From Roseovarius nanhaiticus (GTDB lineage: Bacteria; Pseudomonadota; Alphaproteobacteria; Rhodobacterales; Rhodobacteraceae): DNA of 64,000 nt. Positions 9,592 to 17,608 of the stretch are shown piece by piece. Within the stretch, counting starts at the first letter, position 1, and each line of letters opens with the position of its first letter. The translations under genes were made by a program, and so were the position numbers. Below the pieces are notes generated by a model that ran no database searches, had not been told where the DNA came from, and saw nothing but the letters and a program-made list of their open reading frames with translations. The stretch covers positions 434,001 to 498,000 of the forward strand of contig NZ_FTNV01000001.1 in the NCBI RefSeq assembly GCF_900156535.1, in the 5' to 3' direction.

Positions 9592-9611
9592 GAGTATTTT
9601 AAGAACAATGA
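9588..9611 (-). repeat. Repeat A, degenerate copy 1
   Basis: The plus strand reads TTTTGAGTATTTTAAGAACA and then ATGAA, a diverged version of the family A repeat whose better copies contain GAGTATTTTTGCCAAGATGA. It lies between gltB and the convergent alcohol dehydrogenase gene, directly after the terminator. Confidence 0.45.
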
Positions 9612-9615
9612 AAGC

Positions 9616-10761
9616 TTAGATGCTCGCCTCGAAGAGCGCGCGCAGGTTTTCCTTGGTCAGCTTGACGGGGTTGCCACCACAGCTGGGATCCTGCACCGCC
9701 TCGTCCACCAGATCGCTGATGCGGTCGGCGGTGACACCCATATCCGACAGCTTGCGCGGGATGGCGAGGCTGTCGTTGAACTCCTGCACGAAGGCGCAGA
9801 ACCCGTCGAAGCCGCCCTCGATATCCAAGTAGGCCGCCGCCGAGCGGAAGCGGTCCCGGATCTCGGGTGCATTGAGCTCCAGCACCGCGGGCATGCAGAC
9901 GGCGTTGGTCGTGCCGTGATGCGTGCCGAAAACGGCGCCGATCGGATGGCTCATCGCGTGGATCGCGCCGAGGCCCTTCTGAAACGCGGTCGCGCCCATC
10001 ATGGCGGCGCTCATCATATGCGCGCGCGCCTCAAGATCGCTTCCGTCCTTGTAGGCGCGGGGCAGGTATTCCTTGACCAGGCGCATCCCCTCCAGCGCCA
10101 TGCCTTGGCTCATCGGGTGGTAATGCGGGCTGCTGAACGCCTCGACGCAATGCGCGAAGGCATCGAGCCCGGTGCCCGCCGTGATGAATTTGGGCATGCC
10201 GGTGGTCAGCTCGGGGTCACAGATGACGATCGTGGGCAGCACCTTGGGGTGAAAGATGATCTTCTTCACATGGCTGACCGAGTTGGTGATCACGCTGGCG
10301 CGCCCCACTTCGGATCCGGTGCCGGCGGTCGTCGGCACCGCGATGATGGGCGCGATGGCATCGGCATCGGCACGCGTCCACCAGTCATCCACGTCCTCAT
10401 AGTCCCAGACAGGGCGCGTCTGATGCGCCATGAAGGCCACCATTTTGCCCAGATCCAGCCCCGAACCGCCGCCGAAGGCGATCACGCCGTCATGCCCGCC
10501 TTCAAGATAGGCTGTGACACCGGCGGCGAGGTTGATTTCGTTCGGGTTGGGGTCGACATCCGAGAACATGCCGCGGCCAAAGCCCGCACTCTCCATGAGG
10601 TCCAGCACCTGCTGCGTGATCGGCAGATCGGCCAGCCCCTTGTCGGTGACCAGCAGGGGCCGCTTGATACCGGCCTGCGCGCAGGCGCCGGGCAGCTCTG
10701 ATATGCGGCCCGCGCCGAATTTCACGGTGGTGGGGTAGGACCAGTTTCCAGTGAGGTTCAT
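9616..10761 (-). CDS. Iron-containing alcohol dehydrogenase
   Basis: A 381-residue group III alcohol dehydrogenase. It oxidises a primary alcohol to an aldehyde with NAD(P). The nucleotide site is GGGSGLDLGKMVA. The iron ligands are visible as the Asp and His of AGTGLDAFAHCVEAF, the His of IHAMSHPIGA and the His pair of GTHHGTTNA. The start chosen is the ATG of MNLTGNW, which has an AGAAGG site; a longer reading frame upstream is unsupported. It overlaps the upstream aldehyde dehydrogenase gene by ATGA, so the two are probably coupled. It is last in the seven-gene operon that starts at 17491. By context its substrate is likely the gamma-glutamyl derivative of an amino alcohol, which is inference. 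Confidence 0.93.
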   Translation of the reverse strand: MNLTGNWSYPTTVKFGAGRISELPGACAQAGIKRPLLVTDKGLADLPITQQVLDLMESAGFGRGMFSDVDPNPNEINLAAGVTAYLEGGHDGVIAFGGGSGLDLGKMVAFMAHQTRPVWDYEDVDDWWTRADADAIAPIIAVPTTAGTGSEVGRASVITNSVSHVKKIIFHPKVLPTIVICDPELTTGMPKFITAGTGLDAFAHCVEAFSSPHYHPMSQGMALEGMRLVKEYLPRAYKDGSDLEARAHMMSAAMMGATAFQKGLGAIHAMSHPIGAVFGTHHGTTNAVCMPAVLELNAPEIRDRFRSAAAYLDIEGGFDGFCAFVQEFNDSLAIPRKLSDMGVTADRISDLVDEAVQDPSCGGNPVKLTKENLRALFEASI

Positions 10762-12140
10762 TTTGTCACCTTCTTGAGATGGTAGGATTTGGGGCGCGTC
10801 AAATTGTGATAGCCGATGATCGAAAGCCCGCCGCCGCGGCCCGTATCCTTGCAGCCGGTCCAGCACAATCCGGGGTCCAGATAATCGGCCCTGTTCATGA
10901 ATACGGTGCCCGTCTCGATCCGGTCGCCGATCGCCTGCGCCCGCTCGACATCGGCGGTCCAGAGGCTGGCGGTCAGGCCGAAATTGCTGTCGTTCATCAG
11001 CTCCACTGCCTCGTCATCCGAGGCAACCTTCATGATGCCCACGACGGGGCCAAAGCTTTCGTCGTGCATGACGCGCATATCATGCGTAACACCCGTCAGG
11101 ATCTGAGGCGTCAGGTAGGCGCCACCATCATCGGCGTCCATCTTGGCGATGTGCGCAGTGGCGCCAGCCGCCACAGCCTCGTCGATCTGGTCGCGCACCT
11201 CCTTGGCAAAGCGGACATGCGCCATCGGCCCGATGGTCGTCTCGGGGTCCATGGGATCACCCAGTTTGTAGCCCTCGACGATCTTCACCGCCTTCTCGAC
11301 GAACGCATCGTAAAGGCTCTCATGCACATAGATCCGCTCGATGCCGCAGCAGCATTGGCCCGAATTGAACATTGCCCCGTCGATCAGCGTGTTGACGGCG
11401 GCATCGAGGTCCGCATCCTCCATGACATAGCCGGGATCCTTGCCGCCCAGTTCGGTCGCCACAGGAGTAAAGGTGCCCGCTGCAGCGCGCTCCATCTCGC
11501 GGCCCCCGCCGACCGAGCCGGTGAAGTTCACGAAATCGACGCCGCCCGCCGCGATCAGACCCGAAGTGGTCTCATGCCCCATAAAGACGTTCTGGAACAC
11601 ATCTTCAGGCACGCCTGCGTCATGAAATGCCTGCGCCATACGCTCGCCCACCAGCAGCGTCTGCGTGGCATGTTTCAGCAGAACCGTATTTCCGGCGATC
11701 AGCGCGGGCGCGACCGTGTTGATTGCGGTCATGTAAGGGTAGTTCCACGGCGCCACGACCAGAACCACACCATGCGGCAGCCGCTTGATATAGCGCAGGA
11801 AGGTCTCGTCCTCGCCCACCTCGATATCGGCCAGCGCGTCCTCGGCGATCTTCGCCATATGCGATGCACGCTCGTTGAAGCCGCCGAATTCGCCGCCATA
11901 GCGGACGGGCCGGCCCATCATGCGGGCCAGCTCGGGCACCACGGCGTCGTTCATCGCGCCCACGGCCTCGACGCCGGCCATGACCAGGCGGATCCGCTCG
12001 GCCAGGGGCAGCGCGGCCCAGTTCACTTGCGCGCGGCGCGCGCTGGCGGCGGCGGCCTTGGCCCCGTTCAGATCCAGCGTCTCGCGCGTCGCAAACACCG
12101 ATCCGTCGATCGGCGAAACGCAGGTCAGTGTCTCACTCAT
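10758..12140 (-). CDS. NAD(P)-dependent aldehyde dehydrogenase
   Basis: A 460-residue aldehyde dehydrogenase superfamily enzyme, which turns an aldehyde into the acid. Visible motifs are VVAPWNYPY for cofactor binding, FTGSVGGGREM, the general base in ATELGGKDPGYV, and the catalytic cysteine in FNSGQCCCGIERIYV, where three adjacent cysteines occur. NFGLTASLWTAD and GCKDTGRGG near the end are also typical. The start is the ATG of MSETLTC; fifteen bases upstream is a weaker alternative. It sits between the glutamine synthetase-like gene and the iron alcohol dehydrogenase, which fits the second oxidation of a gamma-glutamylated amino alcohol. The specific aldehyde is not known. Confidence 0.93.
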   Translation of the reverse strand: MSETLTCVSPIDGSVFATRETLDLNGAKAAAASARRAQVNWAALPLAERIRLVMAGVEAVGAMNDAVVPELARMMGRPVRYGGEFGGFNERASHMAKIAEDALADIEVGEDETFLRYIKRLPHGVVLVVAPWNYPYMTAINTVAPALIAGNTVLLKHATQTLLVGERMAQAFHDAGVPEDVFQNVFMGHETTSGLIAAGGVDFVNFTGSVGGGREMERAAAGTFTPVATELGGKDPGYVMEDADLDAAVNTLIDGAMFNSGQCCCGIERIYVHESLYDAFVEKAVKIVEGYKLGDPMDPETTIGPMAHVRFAKEVRDQIDEAVAAGATAHIAKMDADDGGAYLTPQILTGVTHDMRVMHDESFGPVVGIMKVASDDEAVELMNDSNFGLTASLWTADVERAQAIGDRIETGTVFMNRADYLDPGLCWTGCKDTGRGGGLSIIGYHNLTRPKSYHLKKVTK

Positions 12141-12173
12141 TGCAACCCTATCCAATCCTTCGCAGGGGCCAGT

Positions 12174-12211
12174 CTTTCTTCTTGCCCCAAAATATCCCCG
12201 CCGGAGGCTCC
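12174..12211 (-). repeat. Repeat B, copy 1
   Basis: The plus strand reads CTTTCTTCTTGCC, CCAAAATATCCCC and GCCGGAGGC in succession. The copies at 32795-32828 and 32842-32875 share this layout. It lies between the glutamine synthetase-like and aldehyde dehydrogenase genes, inside the operon. Read in the sense of the gene before it, it runs GCCTCC, GGGGATATTTTG, GCAAGAAGAAAG. Confidence 0.6.
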
Positions 12212-12245
12212 GGCGCTCTCAATTAACTCCGGCCTCAGCCGCGCC

Positions 12246-13616
12246 TTAACAGCGCTCGAAGCCGCGTGCGATCTCGTAATCGGTGACGACGGCGTCGAAG
12301 TCCTCGATTTCGACCTCGGCGGCGCGGGCATAGTGATCGACCACATCATCACCCAGTGTCTTGCGCAGCATCTTGGACCCTTTCAGCGATGCGTAGGCAT
12401 CCCGAAGATTGGTCGGGATCATCCCCTCGTCACCGGAATAGGCATCGCCCTTGAAGGGCGCGCCCAACTCCAGCTTTTCCTCGATGCCGGCAAGGCCGGC
12501 GGCCAGTTGCACTGCCATGGCGAGGTAGGGGTTGATGTCGGATCCGCCCACGCGGCATTCGACGCGCACGCCCTTTGTCGACTCGCCACAGAGGCGGAAA
12601 CCGGCGGTGCGGTTGTCGACGGACCAGATGGTGCGCGTGGGGGCAAAGGTGCCCTTCTGGAACCGCTTGTAGCTGTTGATATAGGGCGCGAGGAAATACG
12701 TGTAGTCCGGTGCGTATTTCAGCATACCGGCCATGTAATGCTTCATCAGCTGCGACATTCCCAGATCGTCGGATTTGTCGAAAAACGCGTTCTGCCCGTC
12801 CTTCCACAGCGACTGATGCACGTGGGAGGAACTGCCGACACGGTCCTTGTTCCACTTGGGCAGGAACGAGACAGCATGGCCCTGCTGCCACGCGATTTCC
12901 TTGGTCGCGTGCTTGGCGATCGTATGGAAATCGGCCGTATCGAGGGCGGCGGCGTATTTGATGTTCAGCTCTTCCTGGCCCGCTTCGGCCTCGCCCTTGG
13001 TGCATTCGATGGGCAGGCCCGCGTTATAGAGATGATTGCGCAAGGGGCGCATCACATGCTCTTCTTTTGTGGTCTGGAAGAGGTTGTAATCCTCGTTATA
13101 GCCCGAGATCGGCGCGAGGTCGCGGTAGCCGTCCTTGCGGATCTCGTCAAAGCTTTTCTCGAAGAGGAAAAACTCCAGCTCGGTCGCCATCATGGCGGTC
13201 ATTCCCATCTCTTCCAGCCGGGCCAGCTGTTTTTTCAGCATCGCGCGGGGGGAATGGGGCACGGGCTCGTGTGTGTGGTGGTCCAGTACGTCGCAGAGGA
13301 CCAGAACGGTGCCGTCCAGCCACGGCATGGGGCGCAGCGTGTCCAGATCGGGCCGCATGACGTAATCGCCATAGCCCGACTCCCACGAGGTGCTGGCATA
13401 GCCTTCGGGCGTCGCCATCTCCAGATCGGTGGCCAACAGGTAGTTGCAGCAATGGGTTTCTTCCCAGGCGCCATTGATGAAGTGCTGCGCGTGAAAACGC
13501 TTGCCCATCAGGCGGCCCTGCATATCGACAAGGGCAACCAGAACGGTGTCGACCGTTCCGTCCTTCACCTGTTTCTTCAGATCGTCAAAGCTGAGCGCGG
13601 CGGTTTGGGCAGGCAT
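12246..13616 (-). CDS. Glutamine synthetase-like gamma-glutamyl-amide ligase
   Basis: A 456-residue glutamine synthetase fold protein of the catabolic PuuA/GlnA-like branch rather than a normal GlnA. The metal and ATP site motifs are TELEFFLFEK, KGEAEAGQEELN, the GSSSHVHQSLW loop and VDNRTAGFRLCG, ending RVECRVGGSDINPYLAMA. A tyrosine adenylylation motif like that of GlnA is not evident. Relatives join glutamate to a primary amine such as putrescine, isopropylamine or ethanolamine using ATP. Neighbours are the dctP binding protein upstream and aldehyde and alcohol dehydrogenases downstream, plus an N-formylglutamate amidohydrolase-like gene in the same operon. This suggests the first step of a gamma-glutamylation route for an imported amine. 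The amine itself is not revealed. Confidence 0.88.
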   Translation of the reverse strand: MPAQTAALSFDDLKKQVKDGTVDTVLVALVDMQGRLMGKRFHAQHFINGAWEETHCCNYLLATDLEMATPEGYASTSWESGYGDYVMRPDLDTLRPMPWLDGTVLVLCDVLDHHTHEPVPHSPRAMLKKQLARLEEMGMTAMMATELEFFLFEKSFDEIRKDGYRDLAPISGYNEDYNLFQTTKEEHVMRPLRNHLYNAGLPIECTKGEAEAGQEELNIKYAAALDTADFHTIAKHATKEIAWQQGHAVSFLPKWNKDRVGSSSHVHQSLWKDGQNAFFDKSDDLGMSQLMKHYMAGMLKYAPDYTYFLAPYINSYKRFQKGTFAPTRTIWSVDNRTAGFRLCGESTKGVRVECRVGGSDINPYLAMAVQLAAGLAGIEEKLELGAPFKGDAYSGDEGMIPTNLRDAYASLKGSKMLRKTLGDDVVDHYARAAEVEIEDFDAVVTDYEIARGFERC

Positions 13617-13653
13617 GGGGAACCTCGAAAATAGGATGGCGATGTGGAAATGT

Positions 13654-13682
13654 GCCCGCCCCGGCGACGTGCCGGAGCGGGC
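13654..13682 (-). other. Hairpin between dctP and the glutamine synthetase-like gene
   Basis: A twelve-base stem with one mismatch (GCCCGCTCCGGC with GCCGGGGCGGGC on the minus strand) and a five-base loop follows the dctP stop codon inside the operon. There is no T-run, so it is more likely a message-stabilising or partial-termination hairpin than a full terminator. Confidence 0.5.
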
Positions 13683-13697
13683 GGACGTCAGGCGGGA

Positions 13698-14738
13698 TCA
13701 CTCGAAGTTGTAGGGAGGTCCGGCCTTGCTGATCACGTCATTGTAGTCGCGGAAGATCTGCACCACCTTCTGGTGAACCTCGCCCTCTTCGGCGATCTCG
13801 TCCCAGAAGGTCAGCGCGGCCTGTTCGACCTCCTTCCACTCGGATTGCGGGATCGAGCGCAGTTTCAGCTTGTCGCCTTGCGCGCGCAGACGCGCCTCGC
13901 CGCCCCAGTACCACTGGTTGCGATACGTGTGGCTGGCCTCGATGCCGGCCATGACGATCTGCTTGAGGTGCTCGGGCAGGTCCGCCCATTTCTGCGGGTT
14001 GACGAAGAACGATCCGATCCACGCACCCGAGATGTTGTTGGTCAGGAAGTAGTCGGTGACGTCCGCCCAGCCCACCGTGTAATCCTCGGTGATGCCAGAC
14101 CATGCCATGCCGTCCAGCTCGCCCGTCTGCACCGCGACTTCGGCATCCTCGTAGGGGATGCTGACCGGCACGACGCCGAATTGCGACAGGAACCGGCCCG
14201 CCGTGGGGAAGGTATATAGGCGCAGGCCATCCAGATCGGCCAGCGACGTGATTTCCTTGGTGGTGTTGAAGTTGCACGGATCCTGGCCCGCGGCGGACAG
14301 CCACTTGACGCCGACCTTGTCGTATTCCTCGGTCCAGATATCGGCCAGACCGTACTGGTTGAAGAGAACAGGCACGTCGAGGATGTGCTTGGTCGCCATC
14401 GGGAAATAGCCGCCGAACCGCTGCAGCGGCGTGGGCGAGGCCATCGAGTCGTCATCCGAATGCACGCCGTCGATTGTGCCACGCTGCAGCGCCTGAAAGA
14501 GCTCGCCGGTGGGCACGATCTGATCTGCGTAGAACAGCTCGATCTCCATCTCGCCATTTGCGGCGCTGTTGATGTAGTCGATCGCCGGTTTTGTCACCTG
14601 CTCGCCCAGGGCAGCGCCGGCATAGGTCTGAAAACGCCATTTGATCGGCGCCTGCGCGCGCACGATCGAGGGTGCGCCCAGTGCGGTCGCCGCGGTGCCG
14701 ATGCCGGCGGAGGCCAGAAACTTTCTGCGTGTCGTCAT
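13698..14738 (-). CDS. dctP: TRAP transporter substrate-binding protein
   Basis: A 346-residue periplasmic solute-binding protein of a tripartite ATP-independent transporter. The N-terminus MTTRRKFLASAGIGTAATAL is a probable twin-arginine signal, cleaved near SIVRAQA. The mature part has the DctP fold, including the conserved segment LDGLRLYTFPTAGRFLSQFG, whose arginine normally contacts the substrate's carboxylate. Towards the C-terminus NQWYWGGEARLRAQG recalls the alpha-keto-acid binding subgroup. The start chosen has an AAGGAG site; an upstream reading-frame extension lacks one. It is encoded with dctQ and dctM and upstream of the glutamine synthetase-like gene. The ligand is unknown but should be the substrate of the operon's enzymes. 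Confidence 0.93.
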   Translation of the reverse strand: MTTRRKFLASAGIGTAATALGAPSIVRAQAPIKWRFQTYAGAALGEQVTKPAIDYINSAANGEMEIELFYADQIVPTGELFQALQRGTIDGVHSDDDSMASPTPLQRFGGYFPMATKHILDVPVLFNQYGLADIWTEEYDKVGVKWLSAAGQDPCNFNTTKEITSLADLDGLRLYTFPTAGRFLSQFGVVPVSIPYEDAEVAVQTGELDGMAWSGITEDYTVGWADVTDYFLTNNISGAWIGSFFVNPQKWADLPEHLKQIVMAGIEASHTYRNQWYWGGEARLRAQGDKLKLRSIPQSEWKEVEQAALTFWDEIAEEGEVHQKVVQIFRDYNDVISKAGPPYNFE

Positions 14739-14797
14739 CTTTTTTCTCCTTGGTTGGATCATGTGTCGCCCCGGTTCGGCCGGGATCGGGATTGGGC

Positions 14798-16117
14798 CTA
14801 GTTATAGACCAGATTAGGCAGCCACAGCGCGATTTGCGGGAATGCCATGACGGCGATCAACGCACCGACCATGACCGCCACAAAGGGGATGATCGAGCGA
14901 TAGATATCGCGGATCGAAATCTCGGGAGGGGCCATGGCGCGCATGAGGAAGAGGTTATAGCCGAAGGGTGGCGTCATATAAGCGATCTGGCAAGTGATGG
15001 TGTAAAGCACGCCATACCAAATCAGGTCAAAGCCCAGCTGACCGACCAGAGGCACGTATAGGGGCGCGACGATGACCAGCATCGCGGTATCGTCCAGAAA
15101 CGTACCCATGATGATAAAGCTGAGCTGCATCAGGATCAGGATCACCCAAGGCGACAGGCCCCATTGCGTGGTGAAGAGGTCCGAGATCGCTTTGACCGCG
15201 CCCAGCCCGTCAAAGATCGCGCCAAAGCCGAGAGCGGCGAGGATGATCCACATGAACATGCACGAAATGCCCAGCGTCTGGCGTACCGAATTCTCGAACA
15301 CCTCCCGCGTCATCCGGCCTTTGAGCACGGCGGCAAGGAACGCGGCCATCGCACCGATTGCACTGCTTTCCACAAGGCTCGTCCAACCCTTGACGAAAGG
15401 CACCATCATCACGGCAAAGATCAGCAGCGGCAAAAGGCCCGCGCTCAGCAGGCGCAGTTTCTCGCCCATGGGCACATCGCGGTCTTCGGGGGGCAGGGGC
15501 GGGCCCAGGTCCGGCTGCATCCGGCAGCGCACATAGATGTAGATGACGAACATCGTCGCCATCATCAGGCCGGGAATCACACCCGCCAGCCAGAGTTGCC
15601 CCACCGGCTGCCGCGCGATCATCGCATAAAGGACCAGCACGACCGAGGGCGGCACGAGGATGCCAAGCGAAGAGCCCGCCTGAATGACGCCCGTCACCAT
15701 GATCTTGTCATAGCCGCGCTTCAACAGTTCCGGCAGCGCGATGGTGGCGCCGATGGCCATGCCCGCGACCGACAGACCATTCATGGCCGAGATCAGCACC
15801 ATCAGCAGGATCGTGCCAATCGCCAAACCGCCGCGCACCGGCCCCATCCAGACGTGGAACATCTTGTAGAGATCGTCCGCGATGCGGCTCTCGCTCAGGA
15901 CGTAGCCCATGAAGATGAACATCGGCAGCGTCAGCAGCGGATACCATTTCATCAGCTTCATCGCCGCCGAGAACGGCACATCCGCGCCGCCGGTCCCCCA
16001 CAAAAGCATGCCGCCCGCCGCCGCAACAAAGCCGATGGCGCCGAACACCCGCTGACCCGTCAGCAGCATCAGCATCATCGAGCTGAACATGAGAATCGCG
16101 ATCATTTCGTATGGCAT
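14798..16117 (-). CDS. dctM: TRAP transporter large permease
   Basis: A 439-residue inner-membrane protein with about twelve to thirteen hydrophobic segments. It is the transport channel of a sodium-driven TRAP system. Typical DctM features are LTGQRVFGAIGFVAA at the N-terminus, GSSLGILVPPSVVLVLYA, and near the C-terminus FLDDTAMLVIVAPLYVPL and TPPFGYNLFLM. It overlaps dctQ by ATGA, so stoichiometric, coupled translation is likely. Its partners are DctQ and the binding protein DctP. No substrate can be assigned from the permease, so its job is inferred from the surrounding gamma-glutamylation genes. Confidence 0.95.
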   Translation of the reverse strand: MPYEMIAILMFSSMMLMLLTGQRVFGAIGFVAAAGGMLLWGTGGADVPFSAAMKLMKWYPLLTLPMFIFMGYVLSESRIADDLYKMFHVWMGPVRGGLAIGTILLMVLISAMNGLSVAGMAIGATIALPELLKRGYDKIMVTGVIQAGSSLGILVPPSVVLVLYAMIARQPVGQLWLAGVIPGLMMATMFVIYIYVRCRMQPDLGPPLPPEDRDVPMGEKLRLLSAGLLPLLIFAVMMVPFVKGWTSLVESSAIGAMAAFLAAVLKGRMTREVFENSVRQTLGISCMFMWIILAALGFGAIFDGLGAVKAISDLFTTQWGLSPWVILILMQLSFIIMGTFLDDTAMLVIVAPLYVPLVGQLGFDLIWYGVLYTITCQIAYMTPPFGYNLFLMRAMAPPEISIRDIYRSIIPFVAVMVGALIAVMAFPQIALWLPNLVYN

Positions 16118-16713
16118 CAGAGCTCCACCCCGCGGATACGGCCGATATCGCGGAAAAATTCAGCCAGCACCTGAAGGATCATCAGGGTGACGCCGAGGAT
16201 CATGATTGCCTTGACCGGCCAGATAAAAGGCCGCCAGGCGGTCGGGCTGCGCTCCATGAAACCCATCTGCTCCTTGGCAGCGCTGGGCCCTTCGGTGACG
16301 AACGTGGTGAGAAGATTCCAGAAGAAGCTGAACGGCTCGCCTTGGAAATGTCCCAGCGAATAGGCAGTCGAGCCGATGGCGCCATAGAGCAGAACGCCGA
16401 GATAGAAGAGCAGGAAGAGCACGGTGAACGCGTCCATCCATGCCTTCTGCTTTGCGCTCCATTCGCCATAGAACAGATCCATGCGCACGTTCGAGCCCAT
16501 CTGAATCGCATAGGGCCCGCCCAGAACGTAATAGGCGACCATGACGAATTGCGCCGTCTCGAGCGTCCAAAGCGTCGGATCAAAGAATGTCTTGGACACC
16601 GACGACCAGAGCAGAACGCCGATCAGCGCAAAGATCAGATACATCGCGACGCGCCCGACAAAGCGGTTCATCGCGTCGATCCCGCGCACATAACCCCGAA
16701 TGATGCTAGGCAT
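16117..16713 (-). CDS. dctQ: TRAP transporter small permease
   Basis: A 198-residue protein with four hydrophobic segments, the DctQ family small membrane subunit of a TRAP transporter. Its N-terminal half includes a long helix around YLIFALIGVLLWSSV, followed by FVMVAYYVLGGPYAIQMGSNVRMDL, which is typical of the family. It forms the membrane complex with DctM. The gene overlaps the amidohydrolase-like gene upstream by eight bases and dctM downstream by four, so the operon is tightly packed here. The C-terminal extension with FHGA-like loops is longer than in minimal DctQ proteins, as often seen in this subgroup. Confidence 0.9.
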   Translation of the reverse strand: MPSIIRGYVRGIDAMNRFVGRVAMYLIFALIGVLLWSSVSKTFFDPTLWTLETAQFVMVAYYVLGGPYAIQMGSNVRMDLFYGEWSAKQKAWMDAFTVLFLLFYLGVLLYGAIGSTAYSLGHFQGEPFSFFWNLLTTFVTEGPSAAKEQMGFMERSPTAWRPFIWPVKAIMILGVTLMILQVLAEFFRDIGRIRGVEL

Positions 16714-17491
16714 GCGCCGCCCCTTGGGTTTGCAGGCCCAGATGCACCAGCGCGGGCGTGATCATGGCGCAGAGCTCATCGCCCATGGCGGCGATTTGCG
16801 CGGGTGTCTGCAGCAGGTCGTTGCGCACCTCGATCATCACATTGGGCAGGTCATTGGCCATCCCGTGGATCTGCAGCGAGTGGGTCACGCCATCCTCGGG
16901 GCCATAGGGGCGATTGCGGTGCAGGCCGCGCCGCTCCAGCTTGGCGCCGGCTTTCAGCATCGCGTCCGCCAGTGCGCTGTCCGCATCATGCAGAATGCCC
17001 ACTTCCGTCTCACGCATCTGGCCGTAATAGACCGGGGTAAAGCTGTGAACGGTGATGATCGCCGTCGGCTGCGTACGGGCAGCGCGAGCCTCGATCTGGG
17101 CGGTCACGGCCGCGCAGAAGGGGCGATAGACTGCCTCGGTCCGCCGATCGCGCTGGGCCTGTGTCAGCCTCGCATTGCCCGGTACCTCGATCAGCTCGGA
17201 TTTCTCGGGCATGGCCGACGCGGCCTCGGGCGGGCGGTTGCAGTCATAGACCAGCCGCGAAACGGTGCTGGCCACAAGCGTGCCATCAAGGCGGCGCATC
17301 AGGTGCAGGGCCAGATCGCGCGCGCCGGGATCCCACGCCGCATGGCTGGTTGCGGCCTCATCGCTGAGGCCGAGGCCGTCATAGTCCGCCGGGATGCGGT
17401 GCGATGCATGCTCGCACAGGATCAGTGCAGCGCCGGTGGCGCCCTCCCCGATCACTTCGACCGCATCGCTGCCTTCCGGCTGCTCCGACAT
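16706..17491 (-). CDS. N-formylglutamate amidohydrolase-family hydrolase
   Basis: A 261-residue zinc amidohydrolase of the N-formylglutamate deformylase family (HutG-like). Visible features are LILCEHASHRIP with the metal-binding Glu-His near the N-terminus, YDCNRPPEA, the central ITVHSFTPVYYG, and IEVRNDLL near the C-terminus. In histidine breakdown such enzymes release glutamate from N-formylglutamate. No hut genes are present here. As first gene of an operon with a glutamine synthetase-like ligase and two dehydrogenases, it may instead hydrolyse a gamma-glutamyl amide and return glutamate, which is inference. Transcription presumably starts in the 117-base gap it shares with the divergent RpiR regulator. 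Confidence 0.85.
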   Translation of the reverse strand: MSEQPEGSDAVEVIGEGATGAALILCEHASHRIPADYDGLGLSDEAATSHAAWDPGARDLALHLMRRLDGTLVASTVSRLVYDCNRPPEAASAMPEKSELIEVPGNARLTQAQRDRRTEAVYRPFCAAVTAQIEARAARTQPTAIITVHSFTPVYYGQMRETEVGILHDADSALADAMLKAGAKLERRGLHRNRPYGPEDGVTHSLQIHGMANDLPNVMIEVRNDLLQTPAQIAAMGDELCAMITPALVHLGLQTQGAAHA

Positions 17492-17508
17492 GACATCCCC
17501 TCCCTTGA

Positions 17509-17524
17509 TGAAAAATTGTTTTCA
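17509..17524. promoter_or_regulatory. Palindromic operator candidate for the RpiR regulator
   Basis: TGAAAA-ATTG-TTTTCA is a perfect inverted repeat (six-base arms, four-base spacer) in the 117-base gap between the divergent amidohydrolase-like gene and the RpiR gene. It lies 18 bases before the amidohydrolase start codon. RpiR-family regulators bind inverted repeats of this general form, so this is the likely control point of the seven-gene operon. Confidence 0.5.
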
Positions 17525-17608
17525 CGCGCGGGAATTTCTGTCAATATCTTTCCAGTCACAAATCGCGGCTCACCCTCTTTTGGCCGTCCCCCATGTAAGG
17601 CCCGGCAC

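Noticed and set aside
10779..13634. Very long plus-strand reading frame of about 950 codons opposite the dehydrogenase and ligase genes
   Set aside because: It mirrors the strong minus-strand genes in a GC-rich genome, has no domain features and no ribosome binding site. Similar mirror frames at 4964-7051, 7277-9493, 36835-39588 and 56097-58184 were rejected for the same reason.
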